DNA of 64,000 nucleotides, taken from the NCBI GenBank assembly GCA_001749745.1, contig JWTM01000549.1, positions 62,001 to 126,000 of the forward strand. The letters are read 5' to 3'. Source of the stretch: Candidatus Marispirochaeta associata (GTDB taxonomy: Bacteria; Spirochaetota; Spirochaetia; JC444; Marispirochaetaceae). Below the pieces are notes generated by a model. The model saw nothing but the letters and a program-made list of their open reading frames with translations. It searched no databases and was not told where the DNA came from. A program made the translations under genes and the position numbers. Of the stretch, positions 50,229 through 60,400 are shown one piece after another (positions within the stretch are counted from its first letter, which is position 1; each line of letters begins with the position of its first letter).

Positions 50229-52014
50229 CGACAGAGAGTTCGGAAAACGCTTTGATCCCGCCACCTGGCGGGTCCTTCTTCGGTTCACCGCCGAAAACAA
50301 GGGACCCCTGGCGGTGATGATCCTGCTCATGCTTCTGGTGGCCGGTCTCGAGGCGCTGCAGCCCTTTATGACCGGCTGGGTGATAGACCATGTGGTGATT
50401 CCCGATCGACTGGAGCGGTTGCCGGCCTTTATGGCCCTCTTCCTGGGTATGGCCGCCGCCTTGGGCGGTATGATCTGGTGGTTCATCGATATCGCCGGAA
50501 AGATCGAGATGCAGATGGTCTACTCAATCCGCCGGGCCTGTTTCGAGAAGCTGCAGGAGCTCTCGTTCGCCTATTTCGACCGTACCTCCAACGGCTGGAT
50601 CCTGGCCCGACTTACCTCGGATACCCAGAAGATCGGCTCCATCGTCGCCTGGGGCATCGTGGATATCGCCTGGGGCTTCACGATGATGAGCGCCATGGCG
50701 CTCCTAATGCTGATCACGAATCTGAAGCTGGCGCTGGTAACGCTGGCGGTGATCCCGCCGCTCTTGTGGCTGAGCCTCGTATTCCAGCGGCGGATCCTGG
50801 GACTGTTCCGCCATGTGCGCAAGACCAATTCTAAGATAACCGCCTCCTTTAACGAGGGCATCATGGGAGCCAGGACCAGTAAAACCCTCGTCCGGGAGGA
50901 GGCGAATCTGAAGGAGTTCGGCGGACTCACCGGCAGTATGCGCAGGGTCTCGGTACGGGCGGCCAGCCTCTCATCCCTCTATCTGCCGGCGGTAATCTTT
51001 CTCGGAAGCATAGGTACGGCCCTGGCCCTCTGGCGTGGCGGAAGCGGCGTAATAACAGGCGGTATCAGCTACGGCGTCTTGGTCAGTTTTCTTTTCGCCA
51101 CCGGCCGTTTCTTCGACCCGGTTATGGAGCTCTCCCGGGTCTTTGCCGAGTTTCAGTACGCCCAGGCCTCGGCCGAGCGGGTGGTCTCCCTCTTGAATGA
51201 AGAGCCGGAAATCAGGGACCGGCCGGGACTCCAAGCGGCCGAATCGTACGCCAAGATCCGGGGTGAGGTTTCATTCCGGAATGTCTCGTTTCGGTATGTA
51301 GAGAATCAACCGGTGCTCGAGGAGTTCAATCTCAGCATCCGGCCGGGCGAGACGGTGGCGCTGGTAGGGGAGACCGGCTCCGGAAAGAGCACCATCGTCA
51401 ATCTGTTATGCCGCTTCTACGAGCCGACCAGCGGAGAGATACTGATCGACGGGGTCGATTACCGAGAGCGCCCTCAAGGCTGGCTCCACGGGCAGCTTGG
51501 TTATGTCCTGCAGACGCCCTATCTCTTCTCGGGGACAATCTACGATAATATTCTCTATGGTCGGCCCGATGCTCGAAGGGATGAGGTAATTGCCGCGGCG
51601 CGCACAGTGGCGGCGGATGAGTTCATTCGCGCTATTGAGGGTGGCTATGAGGCCGACGTCGGTCCCGGCGGGAACAAGCTCTCCACCGGTCAGAAGCAGC
51701 TCATATCCTTCGCTCGGGCGGTTTTGGCCGATCCGCGTCTTTTTGTTCTGGACGAGGCGACCAGTTCGGTGGATACTGAAACGGAAGCCCTGATACAGAA
51801 GGCTCTAACGACGGTTCTTACCGGACGCACCAGTTTCTTGATCGCCCACCGGCTCTCCACGGTCCGGCAGGCCGATATGATTATCTTGCTCGACAAGGGG
51901 CGGATCGTAGAATCCGGCACGCATGATGAACTGATGCTTCGGGGCCAAGCCTACGCCGAGCTCTATACCAGTCAGTTTTCCCGGGAGGCTGAGGAGGAGC
52001 TCCTGCGAAGTTAG
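50215..52014 (+). CDS. ABC exporter half-transporter, subunit 2 (catalytic Glu)
   Basis: A 599-residue partner with six membrane helices, Walker A GETGSGKSTI, Walker B LFVLDEATSSVD with the catalytic Glu, and a degenerate signature LSTGQKQLISFAR (T in place of G). Together with subunit 1 this gives one competent and one impaired ATP site, the hallmark of asymmetric exporters. GGGAGG precedes the ATG. The pair is the end product of the leader-controlled operon. Confidence 0.93.
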   Translation: MPQPDDREFGKRFDPATWRVLLRFTAENKGPLAVMILLMLLVAGLEALQPFMTGWVIDHVVIPDRLERLPAFMALFLGMAAALGGMIWWFIDIAGKIEMQMVYSIRRACFEKLQELSFAYFDRTSNGWILARLTSDTQKIGSIVAWGIVDIAWGFTMMSAMALLMLITNLKLALVTLAVIPPLLWLSLVFQRRILGLFRHVRKTNSKITASFNEGIMGARTSKTLVREEANLKEFGGLTGSMRRVSVRAASLSSLYLPAVIFLGSIGTALALWRGGSGVITGGISYGVLVSFLFATGRFFDPVMELSRVFAEFQYAQASAERVVSLLNEEPEIRDRPGLQAAESYAKIRGEVSFRNVSFRYVENQPVLEEFNLSIRPGETVALVGETGSGKSTIVNLLCRFYEPTSGEILIDGVDYRERPQGWLHGQLGYVLQTPYLFSGTIYDNILYGRPDARRDEVIAAARTVAADEFIRAIEGGYEADVGPGGNKLSTGQKQLISFARAVLADPRLFVLDEATSSVDTETEALIQKALTTVLTGRTSFLIAHRLSTVRQADMIILLDKGRIVESGTHDELMLRGQAYAELYTSQFSREAEEELLRS

Positions 52015-52038
52015 TCCGTCCCTGATGAGGAGTCGTTT

Positions 52039-53007
52039 ATGCGTTGGCCCTTGGTATTTCCCGCCGTTTTGCTGCTATTCGGCGTCTCTTGTACCAGCTC
52101 CCCGGAAAGACGCGCCGAGGCCATGGCCCGGGAGATCGGTTCGGCGGCGGTTCTGGCCGTACGGAAGGGCGAGGTACTATTTTCATACGGCGATGTAACG
52201 CGAAACCTCCCTTGCCATTCGATCCGGAAGCCCTTCCTCGGCGCCCTCTACGGCATTTATCGTGAGCGGGGAATTATCGACATCGATGCGACCATCGCGG
52301 AACTCGGCATTGACGATATTCCTCCGGAATTATCGGAGAACGAGAAGCGGGCCTGCGTCAGGGATCTTCTCGCCGCCCGCTCCGGAATCTATCATCCCGC
52401 CGCCGGCGAGGTTCCGGCCATGGAGCGCGCCCGACCCGAGCGAGGAAGCCATCCGGCGGATACCCACTTCTATTACAATAACTGGGACTTCAACGCCCTG
52501 GGGACTATCTTCCGGGAGCAGACCGGCGAGGATATCTTCGCGGCCTTCGAGCGGGAGATCGCTGTACCGATCGGGATGCAGGATTTTTCCGCCGCTAACT
52601 GTCGCTACGCCTATGAGTATTCAAAATCGGTACACCCCGCCTACTTCTTCAGTATGTCCGCCCGGGATATGGCCCGCTTCGGCGAGCTGTTGGCCGCTTG
52701 GGGAGAGTGGGACGGTCGCCAGATTATTCCCCGGGAGTGGATCGAAGTCTCCACTCTTGCCTATTCTGAGAAGGGTATCCATAACGATCCCTACGGGTAT
52801 CTCTGGTGCATCGTTCCCGCCGAGCAGGGGCTGGGGCGGGGCTTTTACCATACCGGCATGTCCGTGCATCTGCTGACGGTTTTCCCCGATCTCGATCTGG
52901 TCCTGGTCCATCGGGTGGATACCGAAGAGCCGTATACGACGACTTTTAGGGAGGTAGTTGAGCTGATGGAACAGGTGATGGAAATTGCATTAAAGGAGAC
53001 GAGTTGA
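52039..53007 (+). CDS. Serine hydrolase lipoprotein, class C beta-lactamase-like
   Basis: A 322-residue predicted lipoprotein (lipobox FGVSC at residues 14-18) with a beta-lactamase/D-Ala-D-Ala peptidase fold. The nucleophile motif SxxK is SIRK (about residues 62-65), the YxN motif is YYNNWDF and the third motif is replaced by HTGMS, as is usual in esterase-like members. These enzymes act on peptidoglycan peptides, esters or beta-lactams; which is unclear, and resistance should not be assumed. It lies 24 nt after the exporter operon and may be read through from it. Confidence 0.85.
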   Translation: MRWPLVFPAVLLLFGVSCTSSPERRAEAMAREIGSAAVLAVRKGEVLFSYGDVTRNLPCHSIRKPFLGALYGIYRERGIIDIDATIAELGIDDIPPELSENEKRACVRDLLAARSGIYHPAAGEVPAMERARPERGSHPADTHFYYNNWDFNALGTIFREQTGEDIFAAFEREIAVPIGMQDFSAANCRYAYEYSKSVHPAYFFSMSARDMARFGELLAAWGEWDGRQIIPREWIEVSTLAYSEKGIHNDPYGYLWCIVPAEQGLGRGFYHTGMSVHLLTVFPDLDLVLVHRVDTEEPYTTTFREVVELMEQVMEIALKETS

Positions 53008-53124
53008 TGATTCCGGAGTATATCATCCGAGTGCTACCCGGCCTCAGACTTTTTGCGGACTAGTCGCCGTCAGGTACGGTATAGTGCCTGCGGCCTTGAC
53101 CCGCGGCGGTGCAATATTTCTGCT

Positions 53125-53168
53125 TGCCTCCGGTTTACTCTAATAATAGTAGAGCAACCGGCTGAGGC
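53125..53168. repeat. Long imperfect hairpin between the hydrolase and peptidase genes
   Basis: GCCTCCGGTT and AACCGGCTGAGGC, with an inner TACTCTA/TAGAG pair, form a stem around an AATAATAG loop. No T-run follows, so it is not an obvious terminator. It may be an mRNA leader stem for the peptidase or an operator. Confidence 0.4.
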
Positions 53169-53200
53169 AGTGGTCACTACCGCGGTCGATAGAGTACCTT

Positions 53201-54016
53201 ATGGTCATGAAGAGATTCCTTGCAATTTTAATCATATATTTCCTTTCTGTTACATCCCTCCTCTCCCTCTCCGAAGAGCGTCGGGTGATCGGCCGCTCCG
53301 TCGAAGGGAGACCGATCGAGATGGTGTCCCTCGGTTCGGGTCCGGAGGCCTTGTTGCTGGTCGGCGGAATCCACGGCGGGTATGAATGGAACACGGTACT
53401 CTTGATGCAGCAGTTTATTGAGTACTATCGCGATGAACCGGACCGAATTCCGGACGGGATTAGACTTCACTTCGTGGTTAACATGAATCCCGACGGTCTG
53501 CATCGGATAATCGGCGACCGGGAGCTTAAGGGCTTCGACTTTTCCGGTGTGGACACGCGCGCGGGCCGCTTCAATGCCAATCTCGTCGATCTCAACCGCA
53601 ACTGGGACTACGAGTGGGAACCGACCTCCTACTGGGGTACGACCGAGGTAAAAGCCGGATCCGCTCCTTTTAGCGAGCCGGAGACCCGGGCCGTCCGGGA
53701 TCTGGTAACGGAGCTGCGCCCTCTGGGAGTCCTATTCTTTCACAGCGCCGCCGACGGACTCTATCACGGCGGACGGCGGGACGGTTTCGAGCCGTCCAAG
53801 CGACTGGCGGAGGCCTATGCCGAAGGATCGGGCTATAGACTGCCTGAAGCGGATGCCAAAGGACTGGTCACCTATCGCATAACCGGCTCGGCTTCTAACT
53901 ATCTGTACACCCGGGGCATTCCCGCCATTGTCGTAGAACTCTCCACGCACCACCGCACGGAGTTTGACCGTAACCGCCGCGGGATGCGGACGCTCCTGGA
54001 TTATCTGCAGGGCTGA
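53201..54016 (+). CDS. M14-family zinc carboxypeptidase-like protein
   Basis: A 271-residue protein with a signal peptide (LAILIIYFLSVTSLLSLS). The zinc ligands are His and Glu in GGIHGGYEWN and His in LFFHSAADG; a substrate-binding DLNRNWDYEW and the catalytic Glu in IVVELSTHH are also visible. This is the short MpaA-like form of carboxypeptidase M14, many of which trim murein peptides. Export suggests it acts in the periplasm on peptidoglycan fragments. The start is ATG at 53201 or, two codons later, 53207. Confidence 0.82.
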   Translation: MVMKRFLAILIIYFLSVTSLLSLSEERRVIGRSVEGRPIEMVSLGSGPEALLLVGGIHGGYEWNTVLLMQQFIEYYRDEPDRIPDGIRLHFVVNMNPDGLHRIIGDRELKGFDFSGVDTRAGRFNANLVDLNRNWDYEWEPTSYWGTTEVKAGSAPFSEPETRAVRDLVTELRPLGVLFFHSAADGLYHGGRRDGFEPSKRLAEAYAEGSGYRLPEADAKGLVTYRITGSASNYLYTRGIPAIVVELSTHHRTEFDRNRRGMRTLLDYLQG

Positions 54017-54116
54017 ACAAGAATTTATTAGCGTTCGTTCGAAAATTATAGTAATTTTAGATTACAGCAAGTCAATTGAAACGAAGCGGTACCGGCGACC
54101 GTGAAAGGAGCAAAGA

Positions 54117-54782
54117 ATGCGAAAAATGGAATTGGGTGTAAGCTATCTACTCTTTATCTTGTTGATCGGCACGCTGCCCCTCCTTGCCGGGGGGCAGCCG
54201 GAGATGATCAATCCCGCTACCCTCGACGGCGAACTGGTTTATGCCGAGGGAGATGTATCGGTCAATGGAGCCGCCGTGGAGATCGGCGATGCCATTAAGC
54301 CGGGCGACCGGATTAAGACCGGAATCGACGGGATCGCCGAGATCGCTTTCGGGCCGCGGAATATCATTCAGTTTCTGGAAGAGACCGACGGAGTAATCAA
54401 TCCCGCCTGGTCCGGTTTGGCGGTAGAGACCGGTACCGTGGCCGCGGTACTCAACGGACTCGACCGACTCGGATTCGACGAGAATAACCAGTTTCAGGTC
54501 CGCACCTCCACCGCAGTTATGGGCGTTCGGGGAACGAGCTTTTTTATTACTAATCCCGAGGAGAACCAGGCCTATTTCTGTACGTGCCACGGCAAGCTGC
54601 ATATCGAAGGGATCGATGGTTTGGTGGAAGAGGATACCGAGGCGTATCACCATGCCGCGGTCTGGTATATCCGCACGCCCGACGGTATCCAGGCCTTTCC
54701 CTCCGGACTGCACTATCATGACGACGATACCCTCAATGATATAGCCGCCAAGGCGAACACCAAGGTTCTGTGGCGGGATTAA
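54117..54782 (+). CDS. FecR-domain protein
   Basis: A 221-residue exported protein with an uncleaved or cleaved N-terminal helix (about 8-25). A FecR domain follows: GELVYAEGDVSVNG, then KPGDRIKTGIDGIAEIAFG and FQVRTSTAVMGVRGTSFFI. FecR-like domains in spirochaetes are often not tied to iron; no sigma factor or TonB receptor gene is nearby. A C-terminal His/Asp-rich tail (HYHDDDTL) may bind metal. AAGGAG precedes the ATG. It is convergent with pyk. Confidence 0.82.
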   Translation: MRKMELGVSYLLFILLIGTLPLLAGGQPEMINPATLDGELVYAEGDVSVNGAAVEIGDAIKPGDRIKTGIDGIAEIAFGPRNIIQFLEETDGVINPAWSGLAVETGTVAAVLNGLDRLGFDENNQFQVRTSTAVMGVRGTSFFITNPEENQAYFCTCHGKLHIEGIDGLVEEDTEAYHHAAVWYIRTPDGIQAFPSGLHYHDDDTLNDIAAKANTKVLWRD

Positions 54783-54783
54783 A

Positions 54784-56190
54784 CTACTTCCCGAGAATCT
54801 TCGTTACCGTGTTGATCTCGATAAAGTCGGAACCGTCGCTCACCCCGGGGGTTCCGGCCAAGACCACAACCATATCCTCCCGGTGAAGATCACCGCTCTC
54901 CAGCAGGGTCTCCAGCGAACGGCGCACCATCTCATCGGTGGTGCTGGGCATCTCCATGTAACTGGGATAGACTCCGAAGCTCAAGGCCAGCTCCCGTACC
55001 ACCCGTCTTGTCCCGGCCTTGGCGTAGATCGGCATATGTCCCCGGTAGGCCGAGACGACCCGCGCCGAACGGCCGGTATCGCAGTCGATGACCATCGAGT
55101 TGACCGGCAGCTCCAGCGCTGCGGAAACCGCTGCCTTGGCCAGATAATTGCGCACCTTATGGCGCCCCTTGAAGACCGGCAGATCCGTCAGCTTCGCCTT
55201 CTGGGATTCCACCTTCCGGGCGATCTTCGACATGTAGCGCACCGCCTCTACCGGGTACTTTCCATAGGCCGATTCTCCGGAGAGCATAACCGCATCGGTG
55301 CCGTCGTAAATGGCGTTGGCCACGTCGCTCACCTCCGCCCGGGTCGGTCGGGGGGCTTCTATCATCGAATGGAGCAGCTGGGTCGCAGTGATAACCGGCT
55401 TAGCCCGCTTGGTGCAGGTACGAATAATCTGCTTTTGAATCGTCGGGACTTCCTCGGCGGGGATCTCTATCCCTAAATCACCTCGGGCAATCATTACCCC
55501 GGCGCAGTGCTTCAGAATCTGCTTGAGATTCTCCACCCCCTCCCGGTTCTCGAGCTTGGCGATTATCTTGACCTTGGATTTTTTCGCGTCCAGGATCTCT
55601 TGAATCTGATTCAGATCTTCCTTTGAGCGGACGAATGAGTGGGCGATAAAATCAATATCATGCTCGATGGCGAAATCGATATACTCCCGGTCCTTATCGG
55701 AGAGGGTCGGCAGGTTAAGATGTACCCCGGGAACATTGATGCTCTTTTTGTTGCCGATCTCCCCGCTGTTCTCTACCCGGCAGACCAGCGTCTTAGCGCT
55801 CTTGTTTATCACCAGAAGTGAAACCGCGCCGTCGTCGATCAGGATGCGCGCGTCAACGGGTATGTCTTTTACAAAATGGGGATAACTGGCGGTCAACCCT
55901 TTCTTCCCGGCCGGAACCTCGCCGAAGAAAACCTCTTCACCTTCAGTTACCTGTAGCTTCTCGTCCATGCAGCAGGTCCGTACCTCGGGTCCCTTGGTAT
56001 CCAGCATAATGGCGATATCATTCGAAACAGAGCGGACGCTTTCGACCACCTTCAGGCTTTCGGCGGGGCTCTGATGGGCCGTATTGAGACGTACCACATT
56101 CATGCCTTCCAGGAAGAGGCTGCGGATAAAATCGGGATCACAACGCCGGTCTGAAATGGTTGCTACAATCTTGGTCTGTTTTTTCTTCAC
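54784..56190 (-). CDS. pyk: Pyruvate kinase
   Basis: A 468-residue enzyme with the standard order: an N-terminal VATISDRRCDP (TIG in most homologues), NVVRLNTAH, DTKGPEVRT, the active-site block MIARGDLGIEIPAEEV, ITATQLLHSM, RAEVSDVANAI and LSGESAYGKYP. It makes pyruvate and ATP from phosphoenolpyruvate in the last step of glycolysis. The C-terminal effector domain is full length. It is monocistronic and divergent from the RND efflux operon. Confidence 0.97.
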   Translation of the reverse strand: MKKKQTKIVATISDRRCDPDFIRSLFLEGMNVVRLNTAHQSPAESLKVVESVRSVSNDIAIMLDTKGPEVRTCCMDEKLQVTEGEEVFFGEVPAGKKGLTASYPHFVKDIPVDARILIDDGAVSLLVINKSAKTLVCRVENSGEIGNKKSINVPGVHLNLPTLSDKDREYIDFAIEHDIDFIAHSFVRSKEDLNQIQEILDAKKSKVKIIAKLENREGVENLKQILKHCAGVMIARGDLGIEIPAEEVPTIQKQIIRTCTKRAKPVITATQLLHSMIEAPRPTRAEVSDVANAIYDGTDAVMLSGESAYGKYPVEAVRYMSKIARKVESQKAKLTDLPVFKGRHKVRNYLAKAAVSAALELPVNSMVIDCDTGRSARVVSAYRGHMPIYAKAGTRRVVRELALSFGVYPSYMEMPSTTDEMVRRSLETLLESGDLHREDMVVVLAGTPGVSDGSDFIEINTVTKILGK

Positions 56191-56291
56191 GTCGGGACTC
56201 TCCTGGCTTGAAGGCTCAAATTATGGAGGAAGTTACTGGAATGCCCCCCTTAAGTCAATAAGCGGTAATTCCAGGTGACAGTTAGTATCCG

Positions 56292-56311
56292 ACTTTATGT
56301 TATAATAAAGT
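56292..56311. promoter_or_regulatory. Palindromic operator over the RND operon promoter
   Basis: ACTTTAT-GTTATA-ATAAAGT is a perfect 7-bp inverted repeat with a TATAAT -10 box in its centre (56301-56306). Binding there would block the promoter, as TetR- or MarR-type repressors do. No repressor gene is adjacent. Confidence 0.55.
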
Positions 56312-56350
56312 GTCATTTGCGTTGAAATCGGATGAAAAATGAGGATTTCT

Positions 56351-57496
56351 ATGATCGCTCTTTCTAAAAAAACAAGACGGTCGTTGATCGCCGTCTCTTC
56401 CGTTCTGCTCTTCTCTTTGACGCTTGCGGCGCTACTTATCCTCCGGCCGAGTACGGCCGAGGAGCAAGCGGAAGAGCAGGGGGTGCGACAAGTCGAGACT
56501 GTTTATCTCGAATATAGTCCCGTTGACCTGTTTGTCCAGGGGGAGGGTTTCATCCGTTCCGCCCGCACCTTGTCGGTGCAGGCCATGGTCTCCGGTCGGA
56601 TCGTCGAGACCTACCGGGGACTCAAGAGCGGTTCCAGGGTAGAGAAGGGGACGCTCCTGGTTCGCATCGACGATGAGAGCGCCCGCAACCGATTGGCTCT
56701 GGCACGGGTCGAACTGATCAGTGCGACAGCATCCCTTCTTTCAGCGCTTCGATCTGAGGCGCCCCTCTATGCGCGCTGGTCGGATTTCTTCTCCCGACTC
56801 CCGGCCGAGGATGGGCCTCTTCCGAATCTACCCCAGGTCGAATCCGAGCGGGAGAAGCTCCTGGCCGGAACCTACGGAGTACTTTCCGCCTACTACACCG
56901 TACGAGAGCAGGAGACCGCCCTCAGCTATTATCGGATAGTCGCTCCCTTTTCCGGGGTGCTCGATGGAGACGGAGCGGATCTCTACGGTACTGTGGCTCC
57001 CGGAGAGGTGCTCTTTACCCTAACAGACCCCGCCAATCTGGAAATCTCCCTCTCCTTAAGTGCATCGGAGCTATCCTTGCTCGATCAAAACCGGCGGGAT
57101 GTCTCTATCCGGCCGGCGGGAATGGCGCAACCGGTACAGAGTGGTGAGCTAATCCGTATGGACGGGGTGATGCGTCGGGAGTCCCAACGGCTCGATCTCC
57201 ATGTCTCTTTCGTCAATCCCGACGGCAACCCGCGGCTGCTTCCGGGGAATTACGCTCAGGTGGAAATCCCCGGGCGACGCCTGCCTGCGGCGTTCCTCCT
57301 CCCCAGGGCGCTTCTCAACGACGACGGCAGCGTCAATACACTCGAAGGCGGTCGTCTCGTACAGCATCCGGTCGAACTCCTGGCGGTTCAGGGGGATTCA
57401 GCGGTACTAGGGCCTAGCCTTCCGGAAGGAACGGAGCTGATTCTGACCAGGCTCCAATCGCCGTTTCCCGGAATGGAGCTGGAGCGGGCGGAGTAA
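56351..57496 (+). CDS. RND efflux periplasmic adaptor (membrane fusion protein)
   Basis: A 381-residue adaptor with one N-terminal membrane anchor (about residues 10-30) and no lipobox. It has the beta-barrel/lipoyl pattern (LSVQAMVSGRIVETYRG, then SRVEKGTLLVRID), a long helical hairpin (about 90-185) and the second lipoyl half AEVRIVAPFSGVL-like segment, here YYRIVAPFSGVLDGDG. It joins the pump to an outer-membrane channel, which is not encoded here. The ATG at 56351 has GAGGA five nt upstream; an upstream ATG at 56339 lacks one. It lies 2 nt before the pump gene. Confidence 0.9.
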   Translation: MIALSKKTRRSLIAVSSVLLFSLTLAALLILRPSTAEEQAEEQGVRQVETVYLEYSPVDLFVQGEGFIRSARTLSVQAMVSGRIVETYRGLKSGSRVEKGTLLVRIDDESARNRLALARVELISATASLLSALRSEAPLYARWSDFFSRLPAEDGPLPNLPQVESEREKLLAGTYGVLSAYYTVREQETALSYYRIVAPFSGVLDGDGADLYGTVAPGEVLFTLTDPANLEISLSLSASELSLLDQNRRDVSIRPAGMAQPVQSGELIRMDGVMRRESQRLDLHVSFVNPDGNPRLLPGNYAQVEIPGRRLPAAFLLPRALLNDDGSVNTLEGGRLVQHPVELLAVQGDSAVLGPSLPEGTELILTRLQSPFPGMELERAE

Positions 57497-57498
57497 GT

Positions 57499-60400
57499 AT
57501 GAAGCGGCTCTTGGCTTATTTTATCGACAATCGCCTTGTGACCAACTGGCTGATGATCCTGATCTTCGCCGCCGGGACCTTCGGCTTTCTCAATCTGCAA
57601 AAGCGGATCTGGCCGAAAATCGAATTCGATTACATCAGCATCGAGATCCCCTGGGCCGGCGCTTCGGCCAAAGAGATAGAGGAGGGCATTGTGCTTCCTC
57701 TGGAGGAGAGGCTCCTCGGTCTCGAGGGGGTAATCAATCTTTCGGCTACCTCCCGGGATAATCACGCCTGGATCGGGTTGGAGACCTCTCCCTGGTATCC
57801 GATGGACAAGCTCATCGATAAGGTCCGCTCCTCGGTCGAGACCTTGCCCGACTATCCGAACGAGGCCGACCGGCCGCTCATCTACCGGGAGACGGAATGG
57901 AATCGGGTAATGCTCATTTTTCTCTACGGCGCCCGGGAGTTAAGTCTGCTGGAAGATGCGGCGGCGGAGTTTAAGGATGAGCTGATTCGAAGCGGTCAGG
58001 TAACGCAGATTCTGACCTGGGGCTTCCCCCGGCGGGAGCTGATTATCGAACCGATGCCTTATGCCGCGGAGCGCTACGGGATTAGTCTGGCGGAAATCGA
58101 GGCGGCGGTGCGCAATGCCAGTCTCGATCTGAGCGCCGGGACGGTCTTGACGGAAAACGAGCAGATTCAGATCAGGACCTATGAGAAGCGCAGTTCCATC
58201 TCCGAGCTGGAGACGATCGTCGTCCGCAGCACGGAAGGAGGGCTACTGCGCTTAGGAGATCTGTGCAGTATCCGCTACGGGAGAGCGGAAAACAGCGTCT
58301 ATACCCGGGCTAACGGAGAGCCCGCGGTGGGGCTCAACATAATGTACAGTAACACCGAGGATGTGATCGGCATATCCAAGATCGTAGACGCACAGATTGA
58401 GGAATTTCAGCACCGGTATGAAGGCCTTTTGACGATCAAGCCATACATACGCGATGTGGATGAGCTGCATGATCGGCTGAATACTCTGCTTTTCTCCGGT
58501 ATCGGGGGTCTCCTCTTAGTCATAGTTATTCTGGGAATCTTTCTTAACTCCCGGGTCTCTTTCTGGGTGGCCTTAGGGATTCCCATCTCCTTCATGGGGC
58601 TTCTCTTCCTGGAGTGGGTACTGAAGATAACCATCAACGAGATGTCACTCTTCGGGATGATCATGATCATCGGGATCCTCGTGGACGACGGGATCGTGAT
58701 CGGGGAGAATATCTACGATCACTGGAAGCGTCTGGGGAAGGACCGACGCCGCGCGGCAATCGACGGCACCCTGGAAGTGATGCCCCCGGTCCTGGTATCG
58801 ATCGCCACCACCATTGTCGCGTTCGCTCCCTATTTCTTTATTTACGGCGAGATGGGGAAGTACACCCGGCAGATCGGTCTTGTAGTAATCGTCAGCCTGC
58901 TTTTCAGCCTGGTGGAGGCCCTTATTTTGCTGCCCGCGCATCTCGCCCATTCGAATGCATTAACCGAGGGTGCCCGCCGTAGAAACACCCTGCGCCGACG
59001 GCTGGAAGAGGCCCAGGATTTCCTGGTTTCCCGGATCTACGGGCCCTTCCTCGATTTCGCATTGGAAAACAGGGCCTTCATTCTCTCCCTCACCCTCGGG
59101 GCGCTCCTTATTTCCGCCGGAGCGGTAGCCGGCAATCACATCAAGGCCGCCTTTTTCCCCGAGATCGAGTCCCCCTATGTCTATGCCGAGATTGAGTTTC
59201 CCGCCGGAAGCAGCGCGGAAGTAATAGACGATGTCCGGCGCCTGGTCGAGAGCGAGGCGCTCTCCTTCGGCGGGAAGTGGGCTGAGGAGACCTCAAAGCA
59301 TCCCAACGCCATCGTCGATTATCTCTCCTGGGGGAACAGCTCGAAGTTGTGGCTCTATTTGATCCTCATCGACAACGCCGAACGGGAGTACACCGTTACC
59401 GAGTTTGCCAACGCTTTAGCCGCAGATCTGCCGGAGATTCCCGAAGCAGAGTCGGTCATCATCGGCAAGGACAGCTTCTTCGGCGGGGATCCGATCTCCA
59501 TCCGCTTCCTCGGTAAGGACGAGGAGCAGCTCGAGCGGGCGGCGGAACTCTTTAAAAGCGAACTCCAGAGCATCGAAGGGGTGAAGGATATCCGCGACGA
59601 TATGCCCCTGGGGCAGAAGGAGTTTATTCTCCGGCTGAATCGGCGGGGCGAGGCAATGGGGCTCACTACTGCGGAGGCGGTCAGGCAGGTGCGCACCGCC
59701 TTCTACGGCAGCGAACTTTACACCCTCCAGCAGGGCGGACGGAGAATCCCCGTAGTTTTGAGGCTGCCCCTCGGCTCACGAAGTTCGATCAGCCGAGTGG
59801 AGGAGTTTCTGATTCGCACGCCGGCGGGAGAGTTGATTCCCCTGGCCGAACTGGCCGACTTTGAACTGCGTCGAGGGATGCAACAGATTCGTAGGGAGAA
59901 CGGCTACCGATCCCGTCGGGTAATGGCCGCCTTTGATTCGCAATCGGCCGATCTGAACAGCGTTCTGAAGCGGATAAATCAGGATATTCTCCCCAGGGTG
60001 CTGGCGCAGGTCGACGGAGTGAGCCTCTCCCAAGCGGGGCAGGCGGAGATGGTAAACCGTATGATTCGCTCCATGCTTTTCAGTATGGCCATGGCTTTGC
60101 TGATCATGTTCACCCTGCTTCTGCTGCAGATGAAGTCCTGGGCCGAGCCGCTATTGGTTCTGGCCCTTATTCCTTTGGGGTTCCTCGGCGCCGTCTACGG
60201 TCATCTGATCATGGGTGAGGAGATCTCCTTTATCTCCTTTCTCGGCAGCGTCGCCTTGGGCGGTATTATCGTCAATGATTCGGTGGTCCTGATCGACTGC
60301 TTTAACCGGAAATTGAAGAGCGGCGTTCAAAGGCGGGAGGCTGTGCGACAGGCCGCGCTCCAGCGCTTCAGGCCGATTATTATGACCACCGTTACCACCG

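Noticed and set aside
52039..53007. Antibiotic resistance by a true beta-lactamase next to the ABC exporter
   Set aside because: The SxxK and YxN motifs fit the broad class C/esterase family, the KTG-type motif is HTG, and nothing shows beta-lactam specificity.
54055..54116. Possible riboswitch (GAAACGAAGCGGTACCGG) upstream of the FecR gene
   Set aside because: Short, with only weak pairing (CGGT/ACCG) and no match to a known aptamer core such as c-di-GMP; treated as ordinary leader.
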